DNA of 64,000 bases from Trueperella bernardiae (GTDB taxonomy: Bacteria > Actinomycetota > Actinomycetes > Actinomycetales > Actinomycetaceae), in the NCBI RefSeq assembly GCF_001469025.1, contig NZ_LNIZ01000009.1, positions 1 through 64,000 of the forward strand. The letters run 5' to 3'. The position numbers and the translations under genes were made by a program. The notes beneath the pieces are model-generated. The model saw only the letters and a list, made by a program, of their open reading frames with translations. It was not told the origin of the DNA and made no database searches. Positions within the stretch are counted from its first letter, which is position 1; every line of letters starts with the position of its first letter. Below are positions 46,221 through 55,522 of the stretch, in pieces.

Positions 46221-46838
46221 TCACGTGCTGGGCGTGTGAATCCTCTGACGCCCTTCCATGGCGCGGGAGATCGTGACTTCGTCGGCGTATTCGAGGTCGC
46301 CGCCCACGGGCAGGCCGGAGGCGAGCCGCGAGACGATGACGTTCATGTGCGACAGGTTGAGGGAAAGGTACGTGGCCGTGGCCTCTCCTTCGACGTTTGG
46401 GTCCATGGCGAGGATGACCTCTTGCACGACGCCGGAGCCCAGCCTTGCGTACAGCTCACGGATGCGCAGGTCTTCGGGGCCGATGCCGCCGATCGGGTCG
46501 ATCGCGCCGCCGAGTACGTGGTAGCGGCCGCGGTATTCGCGCGAGCGCTCGATGGCGACGATGTCCTTGGCTTCTTCGACCACGCAGATGACGGAGTCGA
46601 GCCGGCGGGGGTCGGCGCAAATGCGGCAGAGCTTGTCCTCGGTGACGTTGCCGCAGATTTCACAGAAACGGACCTTGGATTTGACGGATTCGAGGGCGCC
46701 AACCAGGGCGTCGACTTCCGAGTCATCCGCCTCCAGCAGGTAGAACGCGATTCGCTGCGCGCCCTTGGGGCCGATCCCGGGCAGGCGCCCCAGTTCGTCA
46801 ATGAGCGCTTGGACCGCGCCGTCATACACTCCGGCCAT
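46221..46838 (-). CDS. recR: recombination protein RecR
   Basis: This 205-residue protein has the full RecR layout: helix-hairpin-helix with [18 protein letters not shown], a four-cysteine zinc finger [17 protein letters not shown], a Toprim domain with [10 protein letters not shown] and [18 protein letters not shown], and a Walker-like C-terminus. RecR works with RecF/RecO to load RecA at gaps. It is 2 bp downstream of dnaX, a conserved dnaX-recR arrangement. Confidence 0.97.
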   Translation of the reverse strand: MAGVYDGAVQALIDELGRLPGIGPKGAQRIAFYLLEADDSEVDALVGALESVKSKVRFCEICGNVTEDKLCRICADPRRLDSVICVVEEAKDIVAIERSREYRGRYHVLGGAIDPIGGIGPEDLRIRELYARLGSGVVQEVILAMDPNVEGEATATYLSLNLSHMNVIVSRLASGLPVGGDLEYADEVTISRAMEGRQRIHTPST

Positions 46839-46840
46839 GC

Positions 46841-49800
46841 CTACTCCTCCCGTTCTTCGATCACTTTAGCCTCGAAGCGCTCGAGCAGGACCTGCAGACC
46901 CACCATGGTCGACTGTGAGATGTCCGGGTCGTCGGCGGAGGCACCTTCCCATTCGGGGTGGGAATCGTCGACGACGGCGGGCTCGTCCGGGTAGTCGGCA
47001 CGAGTGGGGTGGGCGTGTGCGGCGGCGAGGGCCTGGAAGTCGGTGCCGGTAAGGCCGGCGCGGGTGGGGGTGGGGGCGGCCTGGGCCGGGTACGTCTGGG
47101 TGGAGGCGTCGGCGCCCTCGTCCGGGAGGTCGTCCGGGTCCGGGCCGTCCGGGCGGCGGTCCAACGACGACGGTTGCGCCCACTTGCCCAATGTCGTATG
47201 CGTATAGGGATCTTCGACGGGCGGCACGTGGAACTGTGCGAACCCGGTCGGGTCGTGGCCCGTGGTGTTGGCGTGGCCGGAGGCCAAGCTCTCTGGTAGC
47301 TCGGCCGGAGGCGGCATCGGGAAGCTCTCGGCTGCGGAGCCGAGGATGTCAGCGGCGGAGCGCTCGGGCGACTCGCCGTGATCGTGGCCGGGAGCTTGGT
47401 CAAGACCGGGGCCGGGCGCCGCGCCGGATTCTGTAGCAGGTGTCGCCCCGAAAGCAGGGCCGCCGGTCGCGCCAAAGGCAGGGGTGCCGGGCATGCCGTC
47501 GGTGGCCGGCTCTGCGGTAAAGCTCGGGTCGTGGGCGGGGTCCGGTTCGCCGAGATCAGAATCGTCGACGTTAGATTCGTCGAAGTCGGGCTCGTCGCCG
47601 TAGGGCGGGGCCCAGTCGGGCTCCGCGGCCGAGTGAGATTTGGAGGGCCTGCGAGGTTCGCCAGTTTCTGCGGGCTCGCCCGCCCGCTTCGTTACCGGCC
47701 TTGCCTGCTGGTGCGAGCCTGAGCCGGCCACCGGTTCACGCACATCGGCTGACTCCGGCTCCGACTCCGCTGCAGATGCGCGCAAGTCACCTGACTGCGC
47801 ACCCCGCAAACCCTCGGCATCTTGAGGCGGGCCGGCTGGTGCATGCTCAGGATCTCGGCTCACCGCTGGGCGTGATGGTTCGGCTCGCTCAAAGTCGACG
47901 GCCGGCGGTTGGGGTGCCGCGGCCTGCGCGGCGTCAGCTTTTGGGGCCGACGGTTCGCCTCCCGCCAATCCTTCGACTCGGAGGGCGAGTCCGAACATGT
48001 TCGCTATGATCCGCTCGACCTCGCGAGCGCCACGCGCCGTGAACGCCCCGGCAACGCCGGGCTGTTCGAAGCCGACGTAGAGTACCCCGCCCTCGACCCT
48101 GACCGGGCCATTTGCCGCACCGAGTTGGGCGTGGGCGATGCGGGACAGGCTCTGGTCGGCCATGATCGCGGGCCACTGCGCGCTGATCTGCGCAAGCGGG
48201 TCGCCGCCGGACTGCCCGGCGGGTTCGGCCGGCTGTGCCGGCGCCTGCTCGGGCGCACCCTGGGCCTGAGTTGGCTGCGGAGGGTGAGTCGCCTGTTGTT
48301 CCGGAGCCGATTGCCGTGCTGGAGCCGACTGCTCGGAAACAGCGCGTTCGGGTGCCGGTTGCGCCGACGCCTGCCGCACTTCTTGCTGTTCCCCGGCCTG
48401 CCGCTCGGGGGCTGGCATATCGGCATGCCCCTGCTGGGGCGCGCGGCCTTCGGACGCGCGCCCGGCCGACTCCCCCTCCTGCGAGCTCTGTCTTTCCAGA
48501 ACAGATTGCGCGGGCGCCTTGCCATCGCCGTCGAACCCTGCACTCGTCATCACAGGCATGGGCCGTCTGCGTGGATCCATCTGGTCCAAGCGCCGCTGCT
48601 GCTCAACAGATCCAGCCACACCCTGCGCACCCGAGATCTGCCCGCCTGGGCCCGCATTTCCGGCCTGGCCCGCCTGCTGACCGACCTGATGTCCCTCCGG
48701 CTGCCCCGGCCCGCGCCCGGCCAGCTGTGCGCCACCGGTCACGCGCCCAGACCCGGCCGGCTTCGCCCGGAACTTCGCCAGGCTGCTGGCCACCTCGGGG
48801 CTGGGCGCCTCGGGCCCGCTCTCGACCACCTGCGCCGGCACGCCCACCCGCGCAATCACCAGCCGAGCGCACAGCAACTCCAGCTGGAGTCGCGGCGCGG
48901 TGGCACCGGCCATATCGCTCAGCGCAGCGTTCGTCAGGTCCGCACACTGCGAGGCGCGCTCCGCCCCAAGCGCCGCCGCCTGCTCAACCATCCGCCCATA
49001 CTGATCCTCCGGCACCGAGACGAACACGTCCTTCGCCTCATCTCCCGCGAGCGCGATGATCACCAGATCCCGCAGCCGCTGGAGCATGTCCTCAACGAAA
49101 CGCCGCGGGTCGTGACCAGACTTAACCACCTTGTCCACAACCCCAAACAGCGCCGAGCCATCCCGCGTGGAGATGGCGTCAACGGCGTCGTCGAGCAACG
49201 CCGCCGAGGTGTAGCCGAGGAGGGCGACGGCGCGGTCGTAGTCAAGGCGCGTGCCCTCGGAGCCGCCGATAATCTGGTCGAGGACCGAGAGCGTGTCACG
49301 CACCGAGCCCGTTCCCGCGCGGACCACCAACGACAGCAGGTCCTTCCCCGCGCTCACGCCCTCACGCGCGCAAACCAGCGCCAGGTACTGTTCGAGCTCC
49401 AGCGGCGGGACCAGCCGGAACGGGTAGTGGTGCGTGCGCGAGCGGATCGTGCCGATCACCTTTTCCGGCTCGGTGGTCGCAAAAATGAACTTCACGTGCG
49501 GCGGCGGCTCCTCCACCAGCTTCAACAACGCGTTGAAGCCCTGGTTGGTGACCATGTGCGCCTCGTCGATAATGAAGATCTTGAAGCGATCCCGCACCGG
49601 CGCGAACCCGGCCTGCTCGCGCAGCTCCCGCGCGTCGTCTACACCGCCGTGCGACGCCGCGTCCAGCTCCACGACGTCGAGCGACCCCGACCCATCGCGC
49701 GCCAACTCCCGGCACGACTCACACTTCCCACACGGCTTCGCGGTGGGGTACTCCACACAGTTGAGGCAGCGGGCGAGGATCCTCGCCGACGTCGTCTTGC

Positions 49801-49945
49801 CACAACCGCGCGGCCCGGAAAACAAATAGGCATGCGTGGTGCGGCCCGCCTCAAGAGCGGCCATCAGTGGCCGGGTGACGTGATCTTGACCGATCACTTC
49901 TTGAAAGGACTCGGGCCGGTAGCGGCGATACAGGGCTATACTCAC
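46841..49945 (-). CDS. dnaX: DNA polymerase III subunits gamma and tau
   Basis: This protein has 1,034 residues from GTG 49945, with TAGACT 7 nt upstream. The clamp-loader AAA+ domain (about 1-225) has [15 protein letters not shown], a four-cysteine zinc module ([19 protein letters not shown]), and IDEAHMV. Domain III spans about 226-370. Residues 380-560 are Gln/Ala/Pro-rich linker, 570-650 a folded tau-like segment, and 660-1020 a very long acidic, Pro-rich region of low complexity. Typical homologues are shorter, so the linkers are expanded. No slippery A-run for programmed frameshifting was seen. Confidence 0.95.
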   Translation of the reverse strand: MSIALYRRYRPESFQEVIGQDHVTRPLMAALEAGRTTHAYLFSGPRGCGKTTSARILARCLNCVEYPTAKPCGKCESCRELARDGSGSLDVVELDAASHGGVDDARELREQAGFAPVRDRFKIFIIDEAHMVTNQGFNALLKLVEEPPPHVKFIFATTEPEKVIGTIRSRTHHYPFRLVPPLELEQYLALVCAREGVSAGKDLLSLVVRAGTGSVRDTLSVLDQIIGGSEGTRLDYDRAVALLGYTSAALLDDAVDAISTRDGSALFGVVDKVVKSGHDPRRFVEDMLQRLRDLVIIALAGDEAKDVFVSVPEDQYGRMVEQAAALGAERASQCADLTNAALSDMAGATAPRLQLELLCARLVIARVGVPAQVVESGPEAPSPEVASSLAKFRAKPAGSGRVTGGAQLAGRGPGQPEGHQVGQQAGQAGNAGPGGQISGAQGVAGSVEQQRRLDQMDPRRRPMPVMTSAGFDGDGKAPAQSVLERQSSQEGESAGRASEGRAPQQGHADMPAPERQAGEQQEVRQASAQPAPERAVSEQSAPARQSAPEQQATHPPQPTQAQGAPEQAPAQPAEPAGQSGGDPLAQISAQWPAIMADQSLSRIAHAQLGAANGPVRVEGGVLYVGFEQPGVAGAFTARGAREVERIIANMFGLALRVEGLAGGEPSAPKADAAQAAAPQPPAVDFERAEPSRPAVSRDPEHAPAGPPQDAEGLRGAQSGDLRASAAESEPESADVREPVAGSGSHQQARPVTKRAGEPAETGEPRRPSKSHSAAEPDWAPPYGDEPDFDESNVDDSDLGEPDPAHDPSFTAEPATDGMPGTPAFGATGGPAFGATPATESGAAPGPGLDQAPGHDHGESPERSAADILGSAAESFPMPPPAELPESLASGHANTTGHDPTGFAQFHVPPVEDPYTHTTLGKWAQPSSLDRRPDGPDPDDLPDEGADASTQTYPAQAAPTPTRAGLTGTDFQALAAAHAHPTRADYPDEPAVVDDSHPEWEGASADDPDISQSTMVGLQVLLERFEAKVIEEREE

Positions 49946-49952
49946 GCCTCCT

Positions 49953-49958
49953 AGTCTA
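49953..49958 (-). promoter_or_regulatory. -10 hexamer TAGACT of dnaX
   Basis: Minus-strand TAGACT ends 7 nt before GTG 49945. The AGGAGG between is too close to the start to work as a normal SD, so a leaderless mRNA is more likely. Confidence 0.4.
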
Positions 49959-50336
49959 CGCACACCCTCCGACAAATCTTTCGCCGGCCGCCACCTGGGG
50001 ATAACCTCGCCGGGCGGTCGCAAGTTTTATGGCATGCGCCCGTCCTCTTGCGGCAAGATAGCCCTAGGTACCACAACCACACAATTGAGGCAGCCCCGTA
50101 GCAGCACCAAAAACCTTCATCGATTTCCCCACGCTCAACGCCTCCACCAGTAAAGATGACACTCTCTCCGGCGCGACTGCCCAGACCATCGTTCTGGTAA
50201 AGGGCCGCTAGCCCAGGACTCACGCCGGCATGGACGACTGGGGAAGCGCGTCTCGACGAACGCGTCGACGACGTCATGGGCCTCCTGTGCCCCTTCTCAG
50301 TTTTTGTTTGTACCCCTTTTGCACCCCCCTTACGGT

Positions 50337-50368
50337 GGGGTCTTGTGGGGTCGCTTGGGGTTTTGGGG
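50337..50368 (+). other. potential G-quadruplex
   Basis: Four GGGG runs at 50337, 50347, 50357 and 50365 have loops of 6, 6 and 4 bases on the plus strand. It lies about 390 bp upstream of dnaX and just past the tRNA-Ser terminator on the minus strand. Confidence 0.5.
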
Positions 50369-50429
50369 TGGTTTTGGTGGTGTCTGACGAAACCCGACTA
50401 CACCAACGAAAACCCGCGATAATCCAACA

Positions 50430-50465
50430 AAAAGTCCCGTCCCGCTACTGCGGGACGGGACTTTT
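50430..50465 (-). terminator. terminator of tRNA-Ser
   Basis: A perfect 16-bp stem AAAAGTCCCGTCCCGC / GCGGGACGGGACTTTT with loop TACT, then UUGUUGG on the minus strand. It directly follows tRNA-Ser. Confidence 0.92.
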
Positions 50466-50466
50466 G

Positions 50467-50551
50467 CGGAGGATGGGGGATTCGAACCCCCGAGGGCGTT
50501 AACCCAACCCGCTTTCCAAGCGAGCGCCATAGGCCACTAGGCGAATCCTCC
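50467..50551 (-). tRNA. tRNA-Ser (anticodon GGA)
   Basis: The minus-strand gene has acceptor arms GGAGGAT / ATCCTCC, a D arm CCTAGTGGCCTATGGC, an anticodon stem CTCGC/GCGGG with loop TTGGAAA (anticodon GGA), a long type II variable arm (about 15 nt, with GGGTT...AACGCCC), and T-loop GGTTCGAATCC. The discriminator is G, as expected for serine. CCA is not encoded. Confidence 0.95.
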
Positions 50552-50684
50552 TCAGATTCTGCCAATCTGCCTACCCAGTTTACGAAAACTGGCGCCCTTT
50601 GGGAAATTGCGGGCCGCCAGGCGCGGGTGCCGTTAGTCTCACCCTCCCGACGTTGCCACCCCGAAACTCATGGTAGGATCGGTG

Positions 50685-50777
50685 GCGGCTCCCCACGTGG
50701 CGTCATCTTGAGGAACTCCCCCAGGGCAGGAATGCAGCAAGGGTACTTGGGCTCTGGCGGGTGCGTGGGGAGTCCTT
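50685..50777 (+). ncRNA. ffs: signal recognition particle RNA (small, 4.5S type)
   Basis: The ends GGCTCCCCACG and CGTGGGGAGTCC pair to form the long stem. The apical part has CAGGGCAGGAATGCAGCAAGG, whose NGGNA and AGCA internal loops are the conserved SRP54/Ffh binding site. The length of about 93 nt fits the small bacterial form without an Alu domain. It binds Ffh to target membrane proteins. Exact ends are approximate. Confidence 0.92.
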
Positions 50778-50844
50778 ACTCTTCCCACATCCCGACGACT
50801 CCGGGGTCCAGCCAACCTTCGCCCGCACCTATCCCGCCGCGCGC

Positions 50845-51777
50845 CTATTCCCCGCCTGCAGCCTTGTCTTCCTCGCGCACCTTCTTGGCCGCCTTGCGAG
50901 CCTTCTTGGCCGACTTGCGCTCATCCTTTGCGGCCTTCACGCGGTCCTTTTCCAGATTCACGGCGACGTCGTCGACATAAATGTACTTCGTGCGGTCGAG
51001 GCGCTGGTGGGCGTCCTGCTCGGCGATCGCCGGCCGCTTCGGCACCTCCACCTTCTCCGGTTCAATGCGTTCCCAGGGGATCTCGTGCAGGATGTCGGAA
51101 ATGACGTTGATGCGCGAACGCTTCTTATCCTCCGACTCGACCGTACGCCAGCGCGCCCACGGCGTGTCCGTGGCGGCGAACATGGCGTCCTTCGCCTGCG
51201 AGTATTCTTCCCAGCGGTTGATGGATTCGACGTCGATCGGCGACAGCTTCCAGCGTCTCATCGGGTCCGATGACCGCGACCTGAACCGCGCCTCCTGCTC
51301 CTCCGCCGACACGGAGAACCAGTACTTGAGGATGCGGATCCCGTCGTCGACAAGCATGCGCTCAAACTCGGGCGCCTGCCGCAAGAAGCGGTGGTATTCC
51401 TCGGGCGAGGCGAAGCCCATCACGCGCTCGACGCCCGCGCGATTGTACCAGGACCGGTCGAAGATGACGATCTCGCCCGCCGCGGGCAGGTGCGCCACGT
51501 AGCGCTGGAAGTACCACTGCGTAGACTCGCGCTCGGTGGGCTTAGGCAACGCGACCACTCGCGCATGACGCGGGTTCAAGTACTGGGTGACGCGCTTAAT
51601 CGCCGACCCCTTCCCCGCCGCGTCACGCCCCTCAAAAAGGATGACGATGCGCTCACCAGTGGCAATAACCCACTGCTGCATCTCCACGAGCTCTGCCTGC
51701 AGGCGGCGGAGCTCCTTGTCGTACGCGCGCGAGTCGAGCTTGGGGAGCTTTGTTGAGAGGGAATCGGTATCAGACAT
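50845..51777 (-). CDS. ppk2: polyphosphate kinase 2
   Basis: This protein has 310 residues from ATG 51777, with TACACT 6 nt upstream. PPK2 uses inorganic polyphosphate to phosphorylate nucleotides. It has Walker A FEGRDAAGKGSAIKR, Walker B-like IFDRSWYNRAGVERVMGF, a lid with arginines (RFRSRSSDPMRRWKLSPID), and the conserved SPIDVESINRWEEYS segment, which matches class I PPK2. The C-terminal 40 residues are a Lys/Ala-rich helix, an extension beyond the catalytic domain that may bind polyphosphate. Confidence 0.93.
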   Translation of the reverse strand: MSDTDSLSTKLPKLDSRAYDKELRRLQAELVEMQQWVIATGERIVILFEGRDAAGKGSAIKRVTQYLNPRHARVVALPKPTERESTQWYFQRYVAHLPAAGEIVIFDRSWYNRAGVERVMGFASPEEYHRFLRQAPEFERMLVDDGIRILKYWFSVSAEEQEARFRSRSSDPMRRWKLSPIDVESINRWEEYSQAKDAMFAATDTPWARWRTVESEDKKRSRINVISDILHEIPWERIEPEKVEVPKRPAIAEQDAHQRLDRTKYIYVDDVAVNLEKDRVKAAKDERKSAKKARKAAKKVREEDKAAGGE

Positions 51778-51783
51778 GCCCCA

Positions 51784-51789
51784 AGTGTA
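51784..51789 (-). promoter_or_regulatory. -10 hexamer TACACT of ppk2
   Basis: Minus-strand TACACT ends 6 nt before ATG 51777, indicating a leaderless mRNA and excluding the longer GTG start at 51810. Confidence 0.5.
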
Positions 51790-52058
51790 CTCTTCGTCAC
51801 TGTTTGCCACTGGCGTTTTTCACGACGCCGCCCGCGCCTTGCGCCCACACCCCACGTCGCGATCGTCCCGCTTTGCACCCACGCCCTCACCTCGCGCAGG
51901 GGCAGTCACCTCGCACGCCCCGGCGGGCTCACCGTGCCGCCCGCCCCACCCCCTGCCTCGCATCTCACATGGACAAACCCTTATTTCCCAACGGCAAAGA
52001 ATGGTACGATTTTTGACGGTTTTTGAGGATTGTAATTGCGCCGTCGGGAAAGACGAGT

Positions 52059-53453
52059 ATGGCTAAAGAACTGACGCATGGTCATGAGGGCAAGCTGATT
52101 TTGCTTTTTATGCTTCCCCTGCTTGCGGGGAACCTCTTCCAGCAGCTGTACAACATTTCGGACACGTTCATCGTGGGACGCACGCTCGGCGCGGATGCGG
52201 TGGCGGCGGTCGGCTCGGTCGGCACCCTGTTCTTCCTAGTGATGGGCTTTGCCCAGTCGGCCACGGTGGGCATGACGATCCCGATGTCGCGCCACTTTGG
52301 TGCCCAGCGCCTGCCGGCTCTGCGCCGGAATTTCGCCACGTCGATCGTTTTGTCGGCGATCATGGCGCTTGTCATCACGGTTCCGGCGGTGGCCTTTTCC
52401 GGTGACATCTTGCGCCTCATGAACACCCCCGCCGACATCCTCCCCGACGCCACCTACTACCTCCAGGTCCTGTTCGCGGGCCTGGCCTTCACGGTGTTTT
52501 ACAACCTGCTGGCCAACGCAATCCGCGCGATCGGCGATTCGACCACCCCACTGTTGTTCCTCGTCATGGCCGCCACGCTCAACATCGTGCTCGACCTCGT
52601 CTTCATCCTCTACGTTGGCATGGGCGTGGAGGGCGCGGCGCTGGCCACGGTGATCGCCCAGGGCCTGTCGGTGGTGGCGTGCGCGATCTACATTCAGACC
52701 CGCATCCCGATCCTGCGCATCAGCGGGGCCGACTTCCGCATCCTCAAGGTCGAGGCCCTCGAGCAGTTGCGCCTCGGCATCCCCATGGGCTTCCAGACCT
52801 CCGTCATTGCCCTCGGCCTCATCGTCATCCAGATCGCGCTCAACGGGCACGGCGCCGCCGCGATCGCCGCCTACACGGTCGCCCAGCGAATCGAGCAGCT
52901 GGCCATGTTCCCCTTCGTCTCCTTCGGGATCGCGGCTGGCGTCTTCGTGGCGCAGAACTACGGCGCGGGCAAGATGGAGCGCATGTGGGTGGGCATCAGC
53001 CAGGCGATTTACATGTCGCTTGCCTACGCCGCCATCATCGGCACGCTCATCCTCGTCTTCCAGCACGAGGTGATCAGCGCCTTCTTCGGCTCCGGCCTCA
53101 CCGACGAAATCCTCCGCCTCGGCTCCATCTACCTGTGGGTGACCGTACCGTTCTACCCGTTCCTCACGATCCTGTTCGTCAACCGTTACTCGCTGCAGTC
53201 GCTGGGCAACGCGCTGGTCCCCACGCTGGCCGGTTTAATCGAGATGGGCGCCCGCGTGGCCACGGCGCTGTTCATCGCCCCGGTCTACGGTTTCGTCGGG
53301 ATCGTCGTGTGCCATCCACTCGCGTGGATCGGCGCGTTCCTTATCCTCACGCTTGCCATTCGGAAGAAGAAGCGCGAACTGACCGCTTCGGTAGAATCGC
53401 CTTATTTCCATGTCCAGGTGGCGGAGGCCGAATGTGAGGTCGCACCCTGCTGA
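52059..53453 (+). CDS. MATE-family multidrug/metabolite efflux transporter
   Basis: This protein has 464 residues from ATG 52059. It has twelve membrane segments in two similar halves of six. The first begins KLILLFMLPLLAGNLFQQLYNISDTFIVGRTLGADAVAAVGS, a pattern typical of the MATE/DinF-like branch. The second half repeats it with LRLGIPMGFQTS and VAQRIEQLAMFPFVSFGIAAGVFVAQNYGAG. These carriers export cationic compounds or other metabolites using Na+ or H+. The C-terminal 25 residues are cytoplasmic and contain two cysteines. A TACGAT at 52005 could be its -10 element. Confidence 0.93.
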   Translation: MAKELTHGHEGKLILLFMLPLLAGNLFQQLYNISDTFIVGRTLGADAVAAVGSVGTLFFLVMGFAQSATVGMTIPMSRHFGAQRLPALRRNFATSIVLSAIMALVITVPAVAFSGDILRLMNTPADILPDATYYLQVLFAGLAFTVFYNLLANAIRAIGDSTTPLLFLVMAATLNIVLDLVFILYVGMGVEGAALATVIAQGLSVVACAIYIQTRIPILRISGADFRILKVEALEQLRLGIPMGFQTSVIALGLIVIQIALNGHGAAAIAAYTVAQRIEQLAMFPFVSFGIAAGVFVAQNYGAGKMERMWVGISQAIYMSLAYAAIIGTLILVFQHEVISAFFGSGLTDEILRLGSIYLWVTVPFYPFLTILFVNRYSLQSLGNALVPTLAGLIEMGARVATALFIAPVYGFVGIVVCHPLAWIGAFLILTLAIRKKKRELTASVESPYFHVQVAEAECEVAPC

Positions 53454-53547
53454 CGCCCCGGGCGTTCACGACGCCGCCCGCCCCGCTGACCGCCGCCCCT
53501 AATAAGCCACACACCCTGGGCATGAGGACGCGCACGCCCCCGTTCCT

Positions 53548-53553
53548 TATAAT
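53548..53553 (+). promoter_or_regulatory. -10 hexamer TATAAT of the 53584 gene
   Basis: A consensus TATAAT lies 30 nt upstream of ATG 53584 with a good SD between (GAGGAG). This start is therefore on a normal leadered mRNA, unlike many others here. Confidence 0.55.
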
Positions 53554-53583
53554 GGCTGAGATTGGCCAACCCGAGGAGCGAGC

Positions 53584-54636
53584 ATGCCACATGCCCTGAC
53601 CAGCACTGACGACGCCGCGCGCCTCCTCACCCGCCACTCCGCGCTCGCTTACCCGATGCTGCGGGAGATCGGGATCGATCCGGCGGCGGTCAAGCGCGTC
53701 TCCGGCATCGACCGCCTGGGCAATCTCACCGCGCGCCGCACCGCCACGAGCCTGGTGCTCGGTCCGCTCTCCTCTCTGCTTGCCGATTCTCCGACCACGC
53801 CCGCCACCCTCCCCACCGACCTTCGCGACACCCTAGCCACCGACCTCCGCCGCCTCATCACCACCCGCCAACACCTCATGTTTGCCTTGGTCCCGGCCGA
53901 GCGGCTGGCCGCCCTTCAGGTGTTCTTCGGCGCCGACCCCTCCCACGCGGAGACCCACCTCCTCCAGCCACTGAGCGATTCCTTCCTCCCTTCGGCCCTC
54001 AAATTTGTCAGGGCCGGGTCCCTCTCCCCCGAGCTCGCCGAGCGCTACCTCGGAGGGGTGGATCGGCCTCACGTGGTGGTCGGGATGAGTCCGTCGGCGT
54101 GGTTGCGGGCGTGGGCCGCGGGCACCCCCGACCAGCAAGAGTTTGTGCGAATGGCGTTCGTGGGCGAGGAATCGTCGACGATCAGCTCGCACAACTACCG
54201 GGCGCTGCGCGAGGTCGGAGCACGGGTGGTGCCGTCGTCGCGGCTGTACCGCGCGTTGCACAGCCCCACGTTTTGGGCCTACCTGGTGGTCTTCATCTAC
54301 TCGACGCTACGCGCGCTGCCAGCCACGTTCGTACCGCACTTCCACGGCAGCGTGCTGCTGCTGTGGACGATGGATGTGGTGACGGCGATCCCCTACACGT
54401 GGGGGCTGGTCGCGTTCTTCACCGCGCACAAGACCTGGGTGCGGGTGACCGGGTTTGCCGTCACGCTCATCACGTTCATCGCGCCCTACATCTACTTCTG
54501 GTCGCATGGACGCGGGTATTCGTGGTGGGTGCACGGCGTCGTGGGGGCGATGATCGCCGGCGCCCTCCTGTATGAGGGCTTCAACTACCTTCGCGACCGC
54601 GCGGTCGCCGCCGGCCTGCGCCACTCCCGTCTCTAG
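53584..54636 (+). CDS. hypothetical protein with C-terminal four-span membrane region
   Basis: This 350-residue protein has SD GAGGAG. Residues 1-205 are soluble and helical, with no motif I can name. Residues about 225-345 hold four membrane segments (around TFWAYLVVFIYSTLRALPA, LLLWTMDVVTAIPYTWGLVAFF, VTGFAVTLITFIAPYIYFW, WWVHGVVGAMIAGALLYEG). There is no signal peptide, so the N-terminal domain should be cytoplasmic. It is flanked by unrelated genes and is transcribed alone. The family is unknown to me. Confidence 0.75.
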   Translation: MPHALTSTDDAARLLTRHSALAYPMLREIGIDPAAVKRVSGIDRLGNLTARRTATSLVLGPLSSLLADSPTTPATLPTDLRDTLATDLRRLITTRQHLMFALVPAERLAALQVFFGADPSHAETHLLQPLSDSFLPSALKFVRAGSLSPELAERYLGGVDRPHVVVGMSPSAWLRAWAAGTPDQQEFVRMAFVGEESSTISSHNYRALREVGARVVPSSRLYRALHSPTFWAYLVVFIYSTLRALPATFVPHFHGSVLLLWTMDVVTAIPYTWGLVAFFTAHKTWVRVTGFAVTLITFIAPYIYFWSHGRGYSWWVHGVVGAMIAGALLYEGFNYLRDRAVAAGLRHSRL

Positions 54637-54689
54637 CCGCCGCCCGACGCCGCCCCCGAGCTATGCGGCTCAGGCGGCGCTCCGGCGGG

Positions 54690-55478
54690 CTATGCGGAGG
54701 CCGCGCGCCCCGGGCGCCGCGGCCGATCCGGCCCCGTCACCGTACGGATCACGCCCGTGCCGATGAACCACCCGCCCGAGACCCAGAACGTCACCAGTAG
54801 CCACATCGGCTGATGTGGGAACACCACCACCAGCCAGCCCGTGGCCGCGATCCACACGAAGATCGACGCCAAATTCAGCACCATGAAACGCTTCACTCTG
54901 AACGGGTGCGTCCAGTAGAACGGCACGATCGTCAGCACAATAAACAGGGTCACCCAGAAGATGTTCGTCGCCTGCCCCAGCTGGAGCACGTATAGGATGA
55001 CGGCCACGATGTTCCACGCCGCCGGGAAGCCGTAGAAGTAATAGTCGACCGACTTCCAGTTCTCGTTCGCGTAACACAGTGTCGACGACGTCAAAATCAG
55101 CACCGTCAACACCCCCGCCAGCGGCTTCGGCCCCAGGTCCAGCTGGGTGTACATGAAGATCGCGGGGATGAAGGTCCAGGTGATGTAGTCGATCGCGATG
55201 TCGAGGATCCCGCCGTCGAACCACGGCAACACCTCGCGCACGCGATACCGCCGGGCGAAGAACCCGTCCACGCCATCCACGATCAGCGCCACCCCAAGCC
55301 ACAGCCACATCCACGCGATCTGCCGGTCGATGAGCGCGAGCGTGGCGAGCGCAGCGAACGCCATCCCCGACATCGTAAAAATATGCACCAGCCAGGCACG
55401 CACCCGGTCCGGAAGTGGGGCTATCGCCTCGGGCGCGATCGAACGGGCGCGGCGAGGCGCAGAATGGTCAGTAGGCAT
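54690..55478 (-). CDS. pcs: phosphatidylcholine synthase
   Basis: This 262-residue protein (SD AAAGGA) makes phosphatidylcholine from CDP-diacylglycerol and choline. It has about eight membrane segments. The CDP-alcohol phosphotransferase signature D-G-x2-A-R-x8-G-x3-D-x3-D is intact in the segment DGVDGFFARRYRVREVL followed by FDGGILDIAIDYITW. The Pcs-specific traits, VHIFTMSGMAFAALATLALID and the ENWKSVDYYFYGFPAAWN segment, separate it from phosphatidylglycerol-type enzymes. It lies 44 bp downstream of hemH on the same strand. No choline uptake gene is in the window. Confidence 0.9.
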   Translation of the reverse strand: MPTDHSAPRRARSIAPEAIAPLPDRVRAWLVHIFTMSGMAFAALATLALIDRQIAWMWLWLGVALIVDGVDGFFARRYRVREVLPWFDGGILDIAIDYITWTFIPAIFMYTQLDLGPKPLAGVLTVLILTSSTLCYANENWKSVDYYFYGFPAAWNIVAVILYVLQLGQATNIFWVTLFIVLTIVPFYWTHPFRVKRFMVLNLASIFVWIAATGWLVVVFPHQPMWLLVTFWVSGGWFIGTGVIRTVTGPDRPRRPGRAASA

Positions 55479-55489
55479 GGACGGTCCTT

Positions 55490-55515
55490 TTGTGCAACGG
55501 CGTGTTTGTGCACAA
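55490..55515. promoter_or_regulatory. palindromic motif between hemH and pcs
   Basis: A perfect 10-bp palindrome TTGTGCACAA (55506-55515) and a half-matching TTGTGCAAC (55490-55498) lie 16 bp apart just upstream of the pcs start. It looks like an operator. The regulator is unknown. Confidence 0.4.
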
Positions 55516-55522
55516 TTATTGC

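Larger units (their letters stand above)
49946..50429. other. intergenic region upstream of dnaX
   Basis: This is about 480 bp with no gene I can support. It contains the dnaX promoter at its left edge. An imperfect inverted segment, about 49973-50030, lies next to it. The most striking part is a T/G-rich stretch at 50335-50385 with four GGGG runs. Confidence 0.5.

Noticed and set aside
46841-49945. Programmed frameshift in dnaX producing a separate gamma subunit
   Set aside because: No slippery A-rich heptamer with a downstream stem was seen in the relevant region. Some bacteria make only tau-like products.
47909-49954. 681-residue open frame opposite dnaX
   Set aside because: It is antisense to the well-supported dnaX frame and lacks any motif.
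49951-50502. Small open frames between dnaX and tRNA-Ser
   Set aside because: They have no start signal or conserved motif. One overlaps the tRNA and its terminator.
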